Source: DATATV01 sp035551355
GTDB lineage: Bacteria > Actinomycetota > Actinomycetes > Mycobacteriales > Pseudonocardiaceae
DNA: 64,000 bases
Assembly (NCBI GenBank): GCA_035551355.1
Contig: DASZNF010000141.1
Coordinates: 1-64,000, forward strand
Reading direction: 5' to 3'
How positions within the stretch are numbered: the stretch's first letter is position 1; the number at the start of each line of letters is the position of its first letter. The translations under genes were made by a program, and so were the position numbers. This document shows positions 41,534-49,457 of this stretch, piece by piece. The notes beneath the pieces were generated by a model, which was given only the letters and a program-made list of their open reading frames with translations, was not told the origin of the DNA and did not search any database.

Positions 41534-42583
41534 TTGCGCTTACCACGAATTCGGCCTGCCGTGTGTGCCGCGGCCGCGGCGGTCGCGGTGACCACGGGGG
41601 TGCTGGTCACGGTGCTCAGCCCGGCGTCCGGTGCGGCCCCGGTGACCGCCGCCGCACCCCAGGTAGCTCCGGCCGCGACCAACTCGTTCGCGCACCCGGT
41701 GTACCTGATGCCGCTGGACAACAACCCGCCCGCGATCAACGACATCATGTCCGGCTCCGGCGAGAACCAGTTCAACCTGGCCTTCGTCCTGGACTCCGGC
41801 GGCTGCACCCCGGCCTGGGACGGCAGCAGCAGCGAGACCGTGTCCGGTGACACCGCGGTCGGTTCGGAGATCTCCGCGATCCGCGCGGCCGGCGGGGACG
41901 TCGCGGTGTCCTTCGGCGGTTACAACGGCACCGAACTGGGCAGCACCTGCGGCAGCGCGGACGCGCTGGCCGCCGCGTACCAGCAGGTGATCACCAAGTA
42001 CAACCTGACCCGGGTCGACTTCGACTACGAGAACACCGCGCTGGACGCCAACACCGCGATCCGGTTCGGCGCCATCGCGACCCTGGAGAAGAACAACCCG
42101 AATCTCGTTGTGTCGCTGACCATTCCGATGACCACGGTCGGCTTCCCCGGCTCGGGCACCGACGAGATCAAGCAGGCGGTCGCGGCGGGTGCGCGGCTGG
42201 ACATCATCAACGCCATGGACTTCGACACCGGGCTGAGCAGCGGCACCTCCGAGGTCTCCCAGACCGAGGACATCGCCAACACCGCGGTCAGCCAGCTGCA
42301 GTCGATCTACGGCTGGGACGCGGCCACCGCATGGTCGCACCTGGGACTGCAACTGATGAACGGTCACACCGACCAGCCCAGCGAGCTGTTCACCCAGGAC
42401 GACTTCAACCAGTTGCTGGACTTCGCCAACAGCAACCACCCGGCCTGGTTCTCGTTCTGGTCGGAGAACCGGGACTTCCCGTGCCCGTCCGGCGTGACCG
42501 AGCCGTGGGCGCCGGGCGACTGCAGCAACGTCAGCCAGAGCGCCTACGACTTCACCAAGATCGTGGTGAAGTACACCGGCTGA
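41534..42583 (+). CDS. Secreted chitinase-like protein, GH18
   Basis: A 349-residue exported GH18-type protein. TTG 41534 is preferred because GGGAGGA lies 6 bp ahead; ATG 41516 and GTG 41504 are in frame and cannot be excluded. Signal peptide core CAAAAAVAVTTGVLVTVLSP with cleavage near SGAAP. The active-site strand is TRVDFDYENTA with Asp162, Asp164 and Glu166 (D-x-D-x-E); VAVSFGGYNGTE is strand 3. It belongs to the bacterial chitinase group related to ChiC/ChiD-like single-domain enzymes. A dre upstream places it under DasR. Confidence 0.9.
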   Translation: MRLPRIRPAVCAAAAAVAVTTGVLVTVLSPASGAAPVTAAAPQVAPAATNSFAHPVYLMPLDNNPPAINDIMSGSGENQFNLAFVLDSGGCTPAWDGSSSETVSGDTAVGSEISAIRAAGGDVAVSFGGYNGTELGSTCGSADALAAAYQQVITKYNLTRVDFDYENTALDANTAIRFGAIATLEKNNPNLVVSLTIPMTTVGFPGSGTDEIKQAVAAGARLDIINAMDFDTGLSSGTSEVSQTEDIANTAVSQLQSIYGWDAATAWSHLGLQLMNGHTDQPSELFTQDDFNQLLDFANSNHPAWFSFWSENRDFPCPSGVTEPWAPGDCSNVSQSAYDFTKIVVKYTG

Positions 42584-42597
42584 TCCTGCTTCCGTTC

Positions 42598-42633
42598 GAC
42601 CGGCCGTGCACAATAACCGGTGCACGGCCGGTC
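42598..42633 (+). terminator. 14-bp hairpin between chitinase and monooxygenase
   Basis: GACCGGCCGTGCAC (42598-42611) and GTGCACGGCCGGTC (42620-42633) form a perfect stem with an 8-nt loop, 15 bp after the chitinase stop and 15 bp before the monooxygenase ATG. Terminator is likely; an operator or leader hairpin for the monooxygenase is possible. Confidence 0.65.
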
Positions 42634-42647
42634 TGGAGGGGGAACGA

Positions 42648-43832
42648 ATGCGGGTGCTGATCATCGGCGGGGGAATCGCGGGCACCGCGGCCGCACTGGC
42701 CTTGCACGAGGCCGGCATGGCTGTCGAGGTGTTCGAGGCCCATGTCGGCGCCGGGGAGGACCTCGGCGCGTTCCTCACGTTGGCCGGCAACGGAATGCTC
42801 GCCCTGCATCAGTTCGACGCGGCGGGAGCCGTTGCCGCGGCCGGGTTTCCACTGACCAGCATGCAGGTGGTCGACGAGACCGGCGCGGCGCTGGCCACCG
42901 TGCCGCTGGGCGAGCCGGGCGATCCGGTGATCGGCTATCACTGTCTGCGCCGGGCCGACCTCGTCGCCGCGCTGCAAGGCGAGGTGGCGCGACGGGGCAT
43001 CCCGCTACGGCACGGTGCCCGTTTGGTGTCCGCTCTTGAGGACGAAAACTCTGTCACCGCAACGTTTTCCGACGGGAACACCGCGATCGGTGACCTGTTG
43101 ATCGGCGCGGACGGCCTGAATTCCCTGGTGCGCGGCCTGATCGACCCGCACGCCGCGCCGCCGCGGTACGCCGGGCAACGGGTGTTCTACGGCTACACCG
43201 CGGCCTGGCCGGACGTGGAACCGGACGCGGCCCGCATCGACATGCTGCGCGGAAGCACGGCTGCGTTCGGCCACACCTGCTCACCGTCGGCCGAGACGTA
43301 CTGGTTCGCCCGGGTGCCCGGCGACCCGTTGACGCCGGCCCAGATCGCGGCCGGAACTCCGGCGGAGTGGCGGGAATTCCTGATTCCGTTGCTGCGCAGG
43401 GACAACACCCCGGCCGCCGGGATCGTCGCGGCCACCACCGACCGGCTGCTGGTCACCAACGCCAGCGACCTGCCCGACGTGCCCGGCTGGCGCACCACCC
43501 GGATGCTGCTCATCGGCGATGCCGCGCACGCCGCGTCCCCGGCCACCGGCCAGGGCGCTTCCATGGCCTTCGAGGACGCGGTGGTGCTGGCCAAAGCATT
43601 GCGGGACGGCACAAGTCTCGACGCGGCGCTGGAGAGTTACGAGCTCGTGCGCCGACCGAGGGTAAGCGCGAACATCGAGGCCAGCGCCCGGATGACCACC
43701 GCCCGGATGCCCGAGCGCGCCGACCGCGAGACGCAGAATCTACAGGCGCGGGCCCGGCGCAACACCCGGACCTCGCTACGCGACGACACCGAACTGATGG
43801 CCCAGCTCGACTGGGCCACGCCACTTCGGTGA
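42648..43832 (+). CDS. FAD-dependent monooxygenase (aromatic hydroxylase type)
   Basis: A 394-residue class A flavoprotein monooxygenase. The Rossmann motif is MRVLIIGGGIAGTAAALALH, with Glu at the end of strand 2 (EVFEAH); DLLIGADGLNSLVR is the DG motif for FAD/NADPH, and MLLIGDAAHAASPATGQGAS the second FAD (GD) motif. The closing helix MAFEDAVVLAKAL is standard. GGAGGGGG precedes the ATG. These enzymes hydroxylate aromatic rings or antibiotics such as tetracyclines and rifamycins. Substrate unknown; it stands alone. Confidence 0.92.
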   Translation: MRVLIIGGGIAGTAAALALHEAGMAVEVFEAHVGAGEDLGAFLTLAGNGMLALHQFDAAGAVAAAGFPLTSMQVVDETGAALATVPLGEPGDPVIGYHCLRRADLVAALQGEVARRGIPLRHGARLVSALEDENSVTATFSDGNTAIGDLLIGADGLNSLVRGLIDPHAAPPRYAGQRVFYGYTAAWPDVEPDAARIDMLRGSTAAFGHTCSPSAETYWFARVPGDPLTPAQIAAGTPAEWREFLIPLLRRDNTPAAGIVAATTDRLLVTNASDLPDVPGWRTTRMLLIGDAAHAASPATGQGASMAFEDAVVLAKALRDGTSLDAALESYELVRRPRVSANIEASARMTTARMPERADRETQNLQARARRNTRTSLRDDTELMAQLDWATPLR

Positions 43833-43856
43833 CCGACAGTGGGACGTGCGGTTGGA

Positions 43857-43927
43857 CATGGAGGCGGGACTCGAACCCGCGCCCTCCCGGCCTCGGCCGG
43901 GGCGATCTGCCACCGATCTCCTCCATG
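43857..43927 (-). tRNA. tRNA-like element (probable pseudo-tRNA)
   Basis: On the minus strand 71 nt fold as a cloverleaf: acceptor CATGGAG/CTCCATG (7 bp), D stem GATC/GATC, T arm GCGGG-TTCGAGT-CCCGC with the canonical TTCGAGT loop. The anticodon stem CCCCG/CCGGG has one C-C mismatch, the loop GCCGAGG lacks U33, and U8 and A14 are missing. The triplet at 34-36 would be CGA, read by serine, but there is no long variable arm. So it is probably a decayed tRNA or a tRNA-mimic, not a working tRNA. Confidence 0.5.
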
Positions 43928-43947
43928 ATTGCTTGCCATCGGGCATG

Positions 43948-44530
43948 TTACCGAGTGGACCTCCCAGCGTCGCCGGAGTTCACCCAGCCGTTGCCGGACA
44001 GTTCAGGATCTGTGCTGTGCCGGGCGGTTTCATGGTACGGCAGAACCGGCAATTGTTCCGGCAGGCCGCTGCTGACCAGCTGGAGCCACGCGCGGGCGTG
44101 GAATTCCTTCACGCTGACCTCGACCGGCTGGTAGTCGGCTGGATCGATATCGCGATATCCGTGTTCCACCACGCCGTGGTAGATCTGTTCGGACACCACC
44201 AGCACCAGGTCGGCCCACGGATTGGTGCGCAGCTGGCGGTACACCGGGTCGCCGTTGACCAGGCGGCACGCGGCGATCAGGTCAGTGCCGGCCCAGCCCT
44301 GCGGATCGTCGTGCAGCTCCCCGGCGTGCAGTGCCACCCGCAGCCGGATGCGGGGCTGCCCGACGCTGGAGGTGTTGTGCCCGCGGATGCGCCGGGTTGC
44401 GCCAACTGCCGAAGCCACAGATGTCGATCACCAGGATCGACCGGTGTTCCGGCCCCCTCTCCCGCGTCCACCGGTCCGCCCGACGGCGCATCGCCTGTCC
44501 GACCAGTTTCGTCCGCCGACCCGAGGGCAT
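43948..44530 (-). pseudogene. Broken cyclase-like protein gene (internal deletion and frameshift)
   Basis: The frame starting at ATG 44530 gives MPSGRRTKLVGQ and HRSILVIDICGFGSWRN, the N terminus of the cyclase-like family, and then loses homology near 44430. A different frame continues with RGHNTSSVGQPRIRLRVALH, AGELHDDPQGWAGTDLIAAC and YHGVVEHGYRDIDPADYQPV to the stop at 43948. About 60 residues containing the second metal site are missing and the frame has shifted. It is a paralogue of the gene at 45537 and lies divergent to that operon. Confidence 0.75.
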
Positions 44531-44719
44531 TGACTCCACCTCATTTCCGACCGGTCCGGCCGACCGGCACTGCCCTGTTCCTAGGTCGGCGGCCCGGTCC
44601 GGACGGCACGGCGGGGTGACCGGAAAGACAACACCGCCGCGCGCCGTGACCGGCAGACTCGGCGGCGACATAGAAGTCAGATGTAGCGAACGCCTGTGAC
44701 GCGAGCATGAGGAGGCTCG

Positions 44720-45544
44720 ATGACCCAGCGCGGGAGGGGGACCGGGCGAGGACACGGCGCGGCGCAAACCGCGGACATCGCTTTTTCCGAACCCGCCGGG
44801 AGAGCCGGCATCGATCTGCCGGACTGCCTCGACGACGACGCGGATTCCACCGGCGAACCGCACCAACCAGCGGCGCGGCGCAGGCAGGGCGACCTGGATC
44901 TGGTGGCCGCGCTCGCCGACACCGGTTTCACCGGACCGAATTGGGACCGGTTCGCCAATGAACTGGCCCGCTACGGGCACGCTGTGGTGCTGGCCTGGCT
45001 GCGCACCGGCGAGATGTTCGCCCAATGCGTGCGGCGCCACCGCCCACTGAGTCCGCCGCCGGTGTGGTGGTGCGAGGAGGACCGGATCACCCTGGCCGAC
45101 GACACGGTTTTCCAGGGAATTCTGGACTTTCGCGAGCGCGGTCTGCGCGGCGGGCAGTGGCGCCCGGACGGCGGCGCCAGTCTGCGCACCTACTTCGTGG
45201 GCAGTTGCGTACTGGCCTTTCCCAACGTGTACCGCCGATGGCGCACCGAAGGGGAGGCCAGCCGCCAGGCCGCGCTCGCCGCCCGGCCGGTGGACGTCAT
45301 CGAAGACCGGGCCTTACCGGACGATCCGTGCGAACTGGCGGTGCGCGAACTGCACCTGGCCGACTGCCTCGCCGGGGTGCCCGACGAACGGACCCGACAG
45401 GCCATCCTGTACCAGGAATTCGGCTACAGCCTCAAGGAGATCGCCGAACTGCTGGCTGTCACCCCGGGTGCGGTCAAACAGTTGCTGGCCAGACAACGAG
45501 AACGCGGATCCCGCGCGTCGCAGAACGGGGGCGCACATGGCTAA
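44720..45544 (+). CDS. Sigma-70-like factor coupled to cyclase-like protein
   Basis: A 274-residue protein. The first 55 residues are disordered. Residues 57-178 contain a degenerate region-2-like domain: DLDLVAALADTGFTGPNWDR, RFANELARYGHAVVLAWL and GASLRTYFVGSCVLAFPNVY with RRWRTEG. Residues 205-262 are a region-4 HTH: LADCLAGVPDERTRQAILYQ and GYSLKEIAELLAVTPGAVKQ. GAGGAGG lies 5 bp before the ATG. This actinobacterial sigma-like family is found beside cyclase-homology proteins. It overlaps the next gene by 8 bp (translational coupling). Target promoters unknown. Confidence 0.85.
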   Translation: MTQRGRGTGRGHGAAQTADIAFSEPAGRAGIDLPDCLDDDADSTGEPHQPAARRRQGDLDLVAALADTGFTGPNWDRFANELARYGHAVVLAWLRTGEMFAQCVRRHRPLSPPPVWWCEEDRITLADDTVFQGILDFRERGLRGGQWRPDGGASLRTYFVGSCVLAFPNVYRRWRTEGEASRQAALAARPVDVIEDRALPDDPCELAVRELHLADCLAGVPDERTRQAILYQEFGYSLKEIAELLAVTPGAVKQLLARQRERGSRASQNGGAHG

Positions 45545-46634
45545 CCTCCATTCCCGGCTGCCCCGGCACCGGACGATCCTCGCGGTGGACATCGAACCGG
45601 CACCGGCCCGGGTGTCCGCCCAGGCCGACCTGGCTGGCCTGATCGACCGTTCTTCCTTTGGCACGGAAGGCGGGGTGAGCCTGCGCCGGCGCACCTCGCC
45701 GGGCGCCGCGGACGCGCTGCTGGCCCGGCTGCGACAACACGAGCGCACTGTTTCCCCTGCTGGGAAAGGGAAGTACCAGCGAGAGCGGGATCGGTTGCGT
45801 GGGGTGATGTACGAACTGGTGGACCGTAGCCTGGTGGCCAGTGGCATTACACCCGCATACCGCGACGGCTTCCTGGATCGGGGCGACGGGCTGCTGGCGC
45901 TGATCCATCCGGTGGACGAGGTGCCGAAAACCGTGCTGTTGAGCCAGGTCATCCCGCACCTGACCGAGCAACTCGGAGCGCACAACGCGGGCTGCGCGGC
46001 GAGTGGCCTGCGGATGCGCGCGGTGTTGCACGCCGGTGAGGTGCACTTCGACGACCGGGGCTGTTTCGGTGAGTCGCTGGACGTCGCGCTGCGGTTGCTG
46101 GACTCGCCGGAGGTGAGGGGGATCTTCCGGCGGACCACCGATTCGTTGCTGTGCGTGGTGTCCGACAACATCTACCGCACCGTGGTGCGGCACGGCTATG
46201 ACGGCATCGATCAACGCGGTTTCGTCCCGGTGGCCCAGGTGCAGGTGGCCGGTCGCGAACACAACGGCTGGGTGTGGTTGTCCGCGGAGGAATCCGCCCA
46301 CCTGACCGGACCGCCGGAGTCCGCGGTGCCGCCGGTGATCGTGGTGCACCACAACCCGACCTGGCGGGAGCTGATCACCCGCCGGCTCACCGAACGGGGG
46401 TTCCCGGTGCTGGCCGGTACCGAGGATGTGTTCGCCGCCAACCGGCTGGCTCGTTCAGCGCGACCGGACGCGGAGTTGGTCGATCTCATCTCCACCGATG
46501 AAGTCCCGAGAATTATCGGGGATGTCCGGGACGCGCGCATCCTCATTGTTTCCGAGGAAGGAGACCGTAGCGCGGCGGTGCGAACCGTGTCGGCCGGGGC
46601 GACCCAGGTGATCGCCGATCTCAACGCCTGGTGA
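45537..46634 (+). CDS. Degenerate class III cyclase-like protein fused to pseudo-receiver domain
   Basis: A 365-residue soluble protein. Residues 10-250 resemble a nucleotide-cyclase catalytic domain: RTILAVDIE (metal Asp18), DRGDGLLAL (metal Asp117) and MRAVLHAGEVHFDDRGCFGE then SLDVALRLLD, where the usual catalytic Asn is Asp182 but Arg186 is kept. An insertion of about 60 residues follows the first metal site. Residues 266-362 look like a receiver fold (PPVIVVHHNPTWRELITRRL ... ILIVSEEGD) without the acidic pair. Coupled to the sigma-like gene, it may sense a signal and control that factor. Catalytic activity is doubtful. Confidence 0.8.
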   Translation: MANLHSRLPRHRTILAVDIEPAPARVSAQADLAGLIDRSSFGTEGGVSLRRRTSPGAADALLARLRQHERTVSPAGKGKYQRERDRLRGVMYELVDRSLVASGITPAYRDGFLDRGDGLLALIHPVDEVPKTVLLSQVIPHLTEQLGAHNAGCAASGLRMRAVLHAGEVHFDDRGCFGESLDVALRLLDSPEVRGIFRRTTDSLLCVVSDNIYRTVVRHGYDGIDQRGFVPVAQVQVAGREHNGWVWLSAEESAHLTGPPESAVPPVIVVHHNPTWRELITRRLTERGFPVLAGTEDVFAANRLARSARPDAELVDLISTDEVPRIIGDVRDARILIVSEEGDRSAAVRTVSAGATQVIADLNAW

Positions 46635-46791
46635 GCGATTCTCGTTGTGCCGTAAGGGGTGCGCCGTCCGGAGGAGCTCCGGGCGGGCGCGCGAGCGGAT
46701 GCACACCCGGGTGCACGGTCGCGTGGATGCCGTGCCGCCGTTGGAGTGAGCCGGTCTCGATTGGCCTCACCGGGCCGAATAGGGTGAAACC

Positions 46792-47523
46792 ATGAGCACG
46801 GTGGAGGGTTCGCTGCGGGCCATGCTCGCACAGGGCGAGCGGGACGGCACCCTCGGGCCCGGCGCGAAGCTGCCCCCCGAACGCGATCTGGTCGCCCGCT
46901 GGGGTGTGCCGCGCAGCGAGATCCGCCGGGCCATGGCGGTGATCGAACGGGAGGGGCTGGTGGTCCGGCACGTCGGCCGGGGCACCTTCCGGGCCGGCAG
47001 CACCGCACCCATGCTCCCGGCCGCGGCCCAGGCGTCCGCGGACACCACGCCGGCCGAGATCATGCAGGTGCGGCAGATGCTGGAACCGCAGACCGCCATG
47101 CTGGCCGCGCGCCTGGCCACCCAGGCCGATCTGGACCGGATTTCCGACTGCCTGGCCGCGGGCGGCGCGGCGGTCGACGCGGCCGAGTTCGAAGAGTGGG
47201 ACACCCGGCTGCATCGCGGCATCGCCATCGCCGCGCACAACGGCCTGCTGATGAACCTGGTCGACGTGATGAACTCCGCGCGGGCGCTGCCCATCTGGGG
47301 CAGCCTCAAGCGGCGCACCTCCACCGCCGCGCTGCGGGCCTGCTACCACGAGGAGCACACCGCGATCGTGGACGCGCTGCGCGACCGGGACCCGCACGGT
47401 GCGGCCGCGGCCATGCGCGGCCACCTCCAGCACGTCACCGACAGTCTGCTCAGCCGACCCGCGGAACTGCTCAGGGCCGCTCGTGGGCCCGCGGTACGAC
47501 CAGGCCCGATTCGTATGCGGTGA
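46792..47523 (+). CDS. GntR-family regulator, FadR/FCD type
   Basis: A 243-residue repressor. Winged HTH: GPGAKLPPERDLVARWGVPR followed by SEIRRAMAVIEREGLVVRHV and GRGTFRAG. The C-terminal FCD domain has EFEEWDTRLHRGIAIAAHN, CYHEEHTAIVDALRDRD and AMRGHLQHV, giving the Asp/His set that binds a metal in FCD proteins. It is not the HutC/DasR type, so it is not the regulator of the dre sites. Monocistronic, and convergent with the response regulator gene with a 53-bp overlap. Confidence 0.92.
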   Translation: MSTVEGSLRAMLAQGERDGTLGPGAKLPPERDLVARWGVPRSEIRRAMAVIEREGLVVRHVGRGTFRAGSTAPMLPAAAQASADTTPAEIMQVRQMLEPQTAMLAARLATQADLDRISDCLAAGGAAVDAAEFEEWDTRLHRGIAIAAHNGLLMNLVDVMNSARALPIWGSLKRRTSTAALRACYHEEHTAIVDALRDRDPHGAAAAMRGHLQHVTDSLLSRPAELLRAARGPAVRPGPIRMR

Positions 47524-48145
47524 CCACCGCCTGGGTCCGGTCGCGCAGGCCGAGTTTGCCCAGCACCCGGCTGACGTGCGTCTTCACCGTCTCCTCGGTG
47601 ACCACCAGCCGGGCCGCGATCTCCGGGTTGGACAGGCCCTCGGCCATCAGCCGCAGCACCTGCGTCTCCCGTGGGGTCAGCGTGGCCAGCGCGCCGTCCG
47701 GCCGGGCCGGGCGGGGCGAGAGGCGGGTGAACTCGCCGATCAGCCTGCGGGTCACCGTGGGCGCGAGCAGCGCCTCGCCCGCCGCGACCACCCGCACCGC
47801 GTCGAACAGCCGCTCCGCGGTGACGTCCTTGAGCAGGAACCCGCTGGCCCCGGCGCGCAGCGCGTCGTAGACGTACTCGTCGAGGTCGAACGTGGTCAGT
47901 ACCAGCACCCGCGGACCGGTCGGCCCGGCCAGACGGCGGGTGGCCTCGATGCCGTCCATCCTGGGCATGCGCACGTCCATCAGCACCACGTCCGGCCGCG
48001 TCTCCTCGCATACCGCGACCGCGGCCGCGCCGTCGGCGGCGGTGCCGACCACCTGGAAGTCGGGCTGGGTGTCCAGCAGGGCGGCATAACCGGAGCGCAC
48101 CACCTGGTGATCATCGGCCACCACGACCCGCACCATGGCGTTCAT
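47471..48145 (-). CDS. NarL/LuxR-family response regulator
   Basis: A 224-residue regulator. The receiver domain has the acidic pair (VVVADDHQVVRSGYAALLDT), phospho-acceptor Asp57 in DVVLMDVRMPRMDG, Thr in VLVLTTFD and Lys in GASGFLLKDV. The C-terminal LuxR HTH reads LTPRETQVLRLMAEGLSNPE with IAARLVVTEETVKTHVSR. ATG 48145 overlaps the kinase stop by 4 bp (ATGA). It probably binds the two TCCCT-N6-AGGGA sites between the kinase and the divergent ABC operon. Confidence 0.93.
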   Translation of the reverse strand: MNAMVRVVVADDHQVVRSGYAALLDTQPDFQVVGTAADGAAAVAVCEETRPDVVLMDVRMPRMDGIEATRRLAGPTGPRVLVLTTFDLDEYVYDALRAGASGFLLKDVTAERLFDAVRVVAAGEALLAPTVTRRLIGEFTRLSPRPARPDGALATLTPRETQVLRLMAEGLSNPEIAARLVVTEETVKTHVSRVLGKLGLRDRTQAVVTAYESGLVVPRAHERP

Positions 48146-49323
48146 GCGGTCACCCGCGCGGTGGCCGGGAGGGTTGCCTCGACCAGGAATCCGCCCACCG
48201 CGGCCGATCCGGTGCGCAGCGTGCCGCCCACCGCGGCGGCCCGTTCCCGCATGCCGGGCAGTCCGTGGCCTTCGGTCGCGTCCGCGCGCAAACCCGGGGC
48301 GGGCACTCGGAAACCCGGGCCGTTGTCCCGGATTCGCAGCCACAGCACGGTGTCGGTGTAGCGCAGTTCCACGTCCACCGCGGCGCCCGGCGCGTGCCGG
48401 CGGGCGTTGGTCAGCGCTTCCTGCACGATCCGGAAGGCGGCCAGTTCCACGCCCGGATCCAGGTCGGCCGGCGGGCCGGACACGATCAGCCGGGTGACCG
48501 AGCCCGCCGCCGCCCGCGCCTCGTCGACCAGGTCGTTGAGCTGGTGCAGGCCCGGCTGCGGCTGCCGCTGCGCGACCGGTTCGGCCGCGTCTTCCCGTAA
48601 GACCCCGAGCAATCGGCGCATCTCGGTCAGCCCGGCCCGGGCGGTGTCGCCGATCTCGGTCAGCCGGCGGGCCCCGGCCGCGGGCAGCTCAGGGGTGGTC
48701 AGCCGCGCCGTTTCCGCCTGCACGGCGATCATGGAGATGTGGTGGGCCACCACATCGTGCAGTTCCCGCGCGATGCGGGCCCGTTCGCCTCGGGCGGTGT
48801 GCTCCACCAACGATTCGGCGATGGCCTGGCGCGCGGTCCGGTGCATCGACGCCTCGCCCCGGGCCCGGTCGGCGATGCCGGCGAAGGCGGCGGCCGGGGC
48901 GAGCGTGGCGAGCAGCACGGTGCGCACCCCCGGCGGCCCGGCCAGCGCGAGCACCAGGAACGGCAGGCTCAGGCCGACCGCGAGCAGCGGCCCGCCGGCC
49001 CGGCCGAGCCGGAACAGGGCCACCACCTGGGCCAGCAGCCCGGCCACGGCCAGGGTGTGCGACACGGTGAGGGACAGCAGCACCGCCGGGGTGATCAGCA
49101 GCGCGGCGGGCAGCGGGCGCAGCAGTGCGATCGGCGCGGTGGTGACGACGGCCAGCAGACACAGCACCAGGGCGAAGGAGATGCCGTTGCCGCGCAGGTT
49201 GGGCGCGGTCGCCAGCGTTTCGCTCGTCGCGCCCAGAACCAGTACCGCCCCGGTGATCCCGGCCGCGTACGGCCGCTCGGCCAGCCGCCGACCGGCGCCG
49301 GCCCAGTCGTTCGCCGCGCTCAC
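48142..49323 (-). CDS. NarL-type sensor histidine kinase
   Basis: A 393-residue membrane kinase with a GTG start. About five hydrophobic segments cover residues 20-150. The dimerisation box RARIARELHDVVAHHISMIA carries His189 (HisKA_3). The ATP domain is VELAAFRIVQEALTNARRHA, RIRDNGPGF and EGHGLPGMRERAAAVGG. There is no large extracellular domain, so it is an intramembrane-sensing type, often linked to ABC exporters and cell-envelope stress. Forms an operon with the response regulator and is divergent from the ABC genes. Confidence 0.93.
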   Translation of the reverse strand: MSAANDWAGAGRRLAERPYAAGITGAVLVLGATSETLATAPNLRGNGISFALVLCLLAVVTTAPIALLRPLPAALLITPAVLLSLTVSHTLAVAGLLAQVVALFRLGRAGGPLLAVGLSLPFLVLALAGPPGVRTVLLATLAPAAAFAGIADRARGEASMHRTARQAIAESLVEHTARGERARIARELHDVVAHHISMIAVQAETARLTTPELPAAGARRLTEIGDTARAGLTEMRRLLGVLREDAAEPVAQRQPQPGLHQLNDLVDEARAAAGSVTRLIVSGPPADLDPGVELAAFRIVQEALTNARRHAPGAAVDVELRYTDTVLWLRIRDNGPGFRVPAPGLRADATEGHGLPGMRERAAAVGGTLRTGSAAVGGFLVEATLPATARVTA

Positions 49324-49357
49324 CCGCTCATTGTGGCCGCAGTCCGGCGATCGTGGC

Positions 49358-49399
49358 GTCCCTCGTGGGAGGGACCCGCCTCCCTGACGTCAGGGAGGC
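49358..49399. promoter_or_regulatory. Two TCCCT-N6-AGGGA palindromes between kinase and ABC operon
   Basis: Copy one spans 49359-49374 (extended arms GTCCCT/AGGGAC). Copy two spans 49381-49396 and is extended to a perfect 22-bp palindrome, 49378-49399, with centre GACGTC. Their centres are 22 bp apart, two helical turns. A probable double binding site for the response regulator, controlling its own operon and the ABC genes. Confidence 0.7.
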
Positions 49400-49457
49400 C
49401 GAAGATGGCTCCGTGGTGGGACGACCAGAGAAGCGGGAATTCCTAGGGTCACCGAGC

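Noticed and set aside
46792..47523. GntR protein as the DasR regulator of the chitinase sites
   Set aside because: Its ligand domain is FCD (FadR type), while DasR is HutC type.
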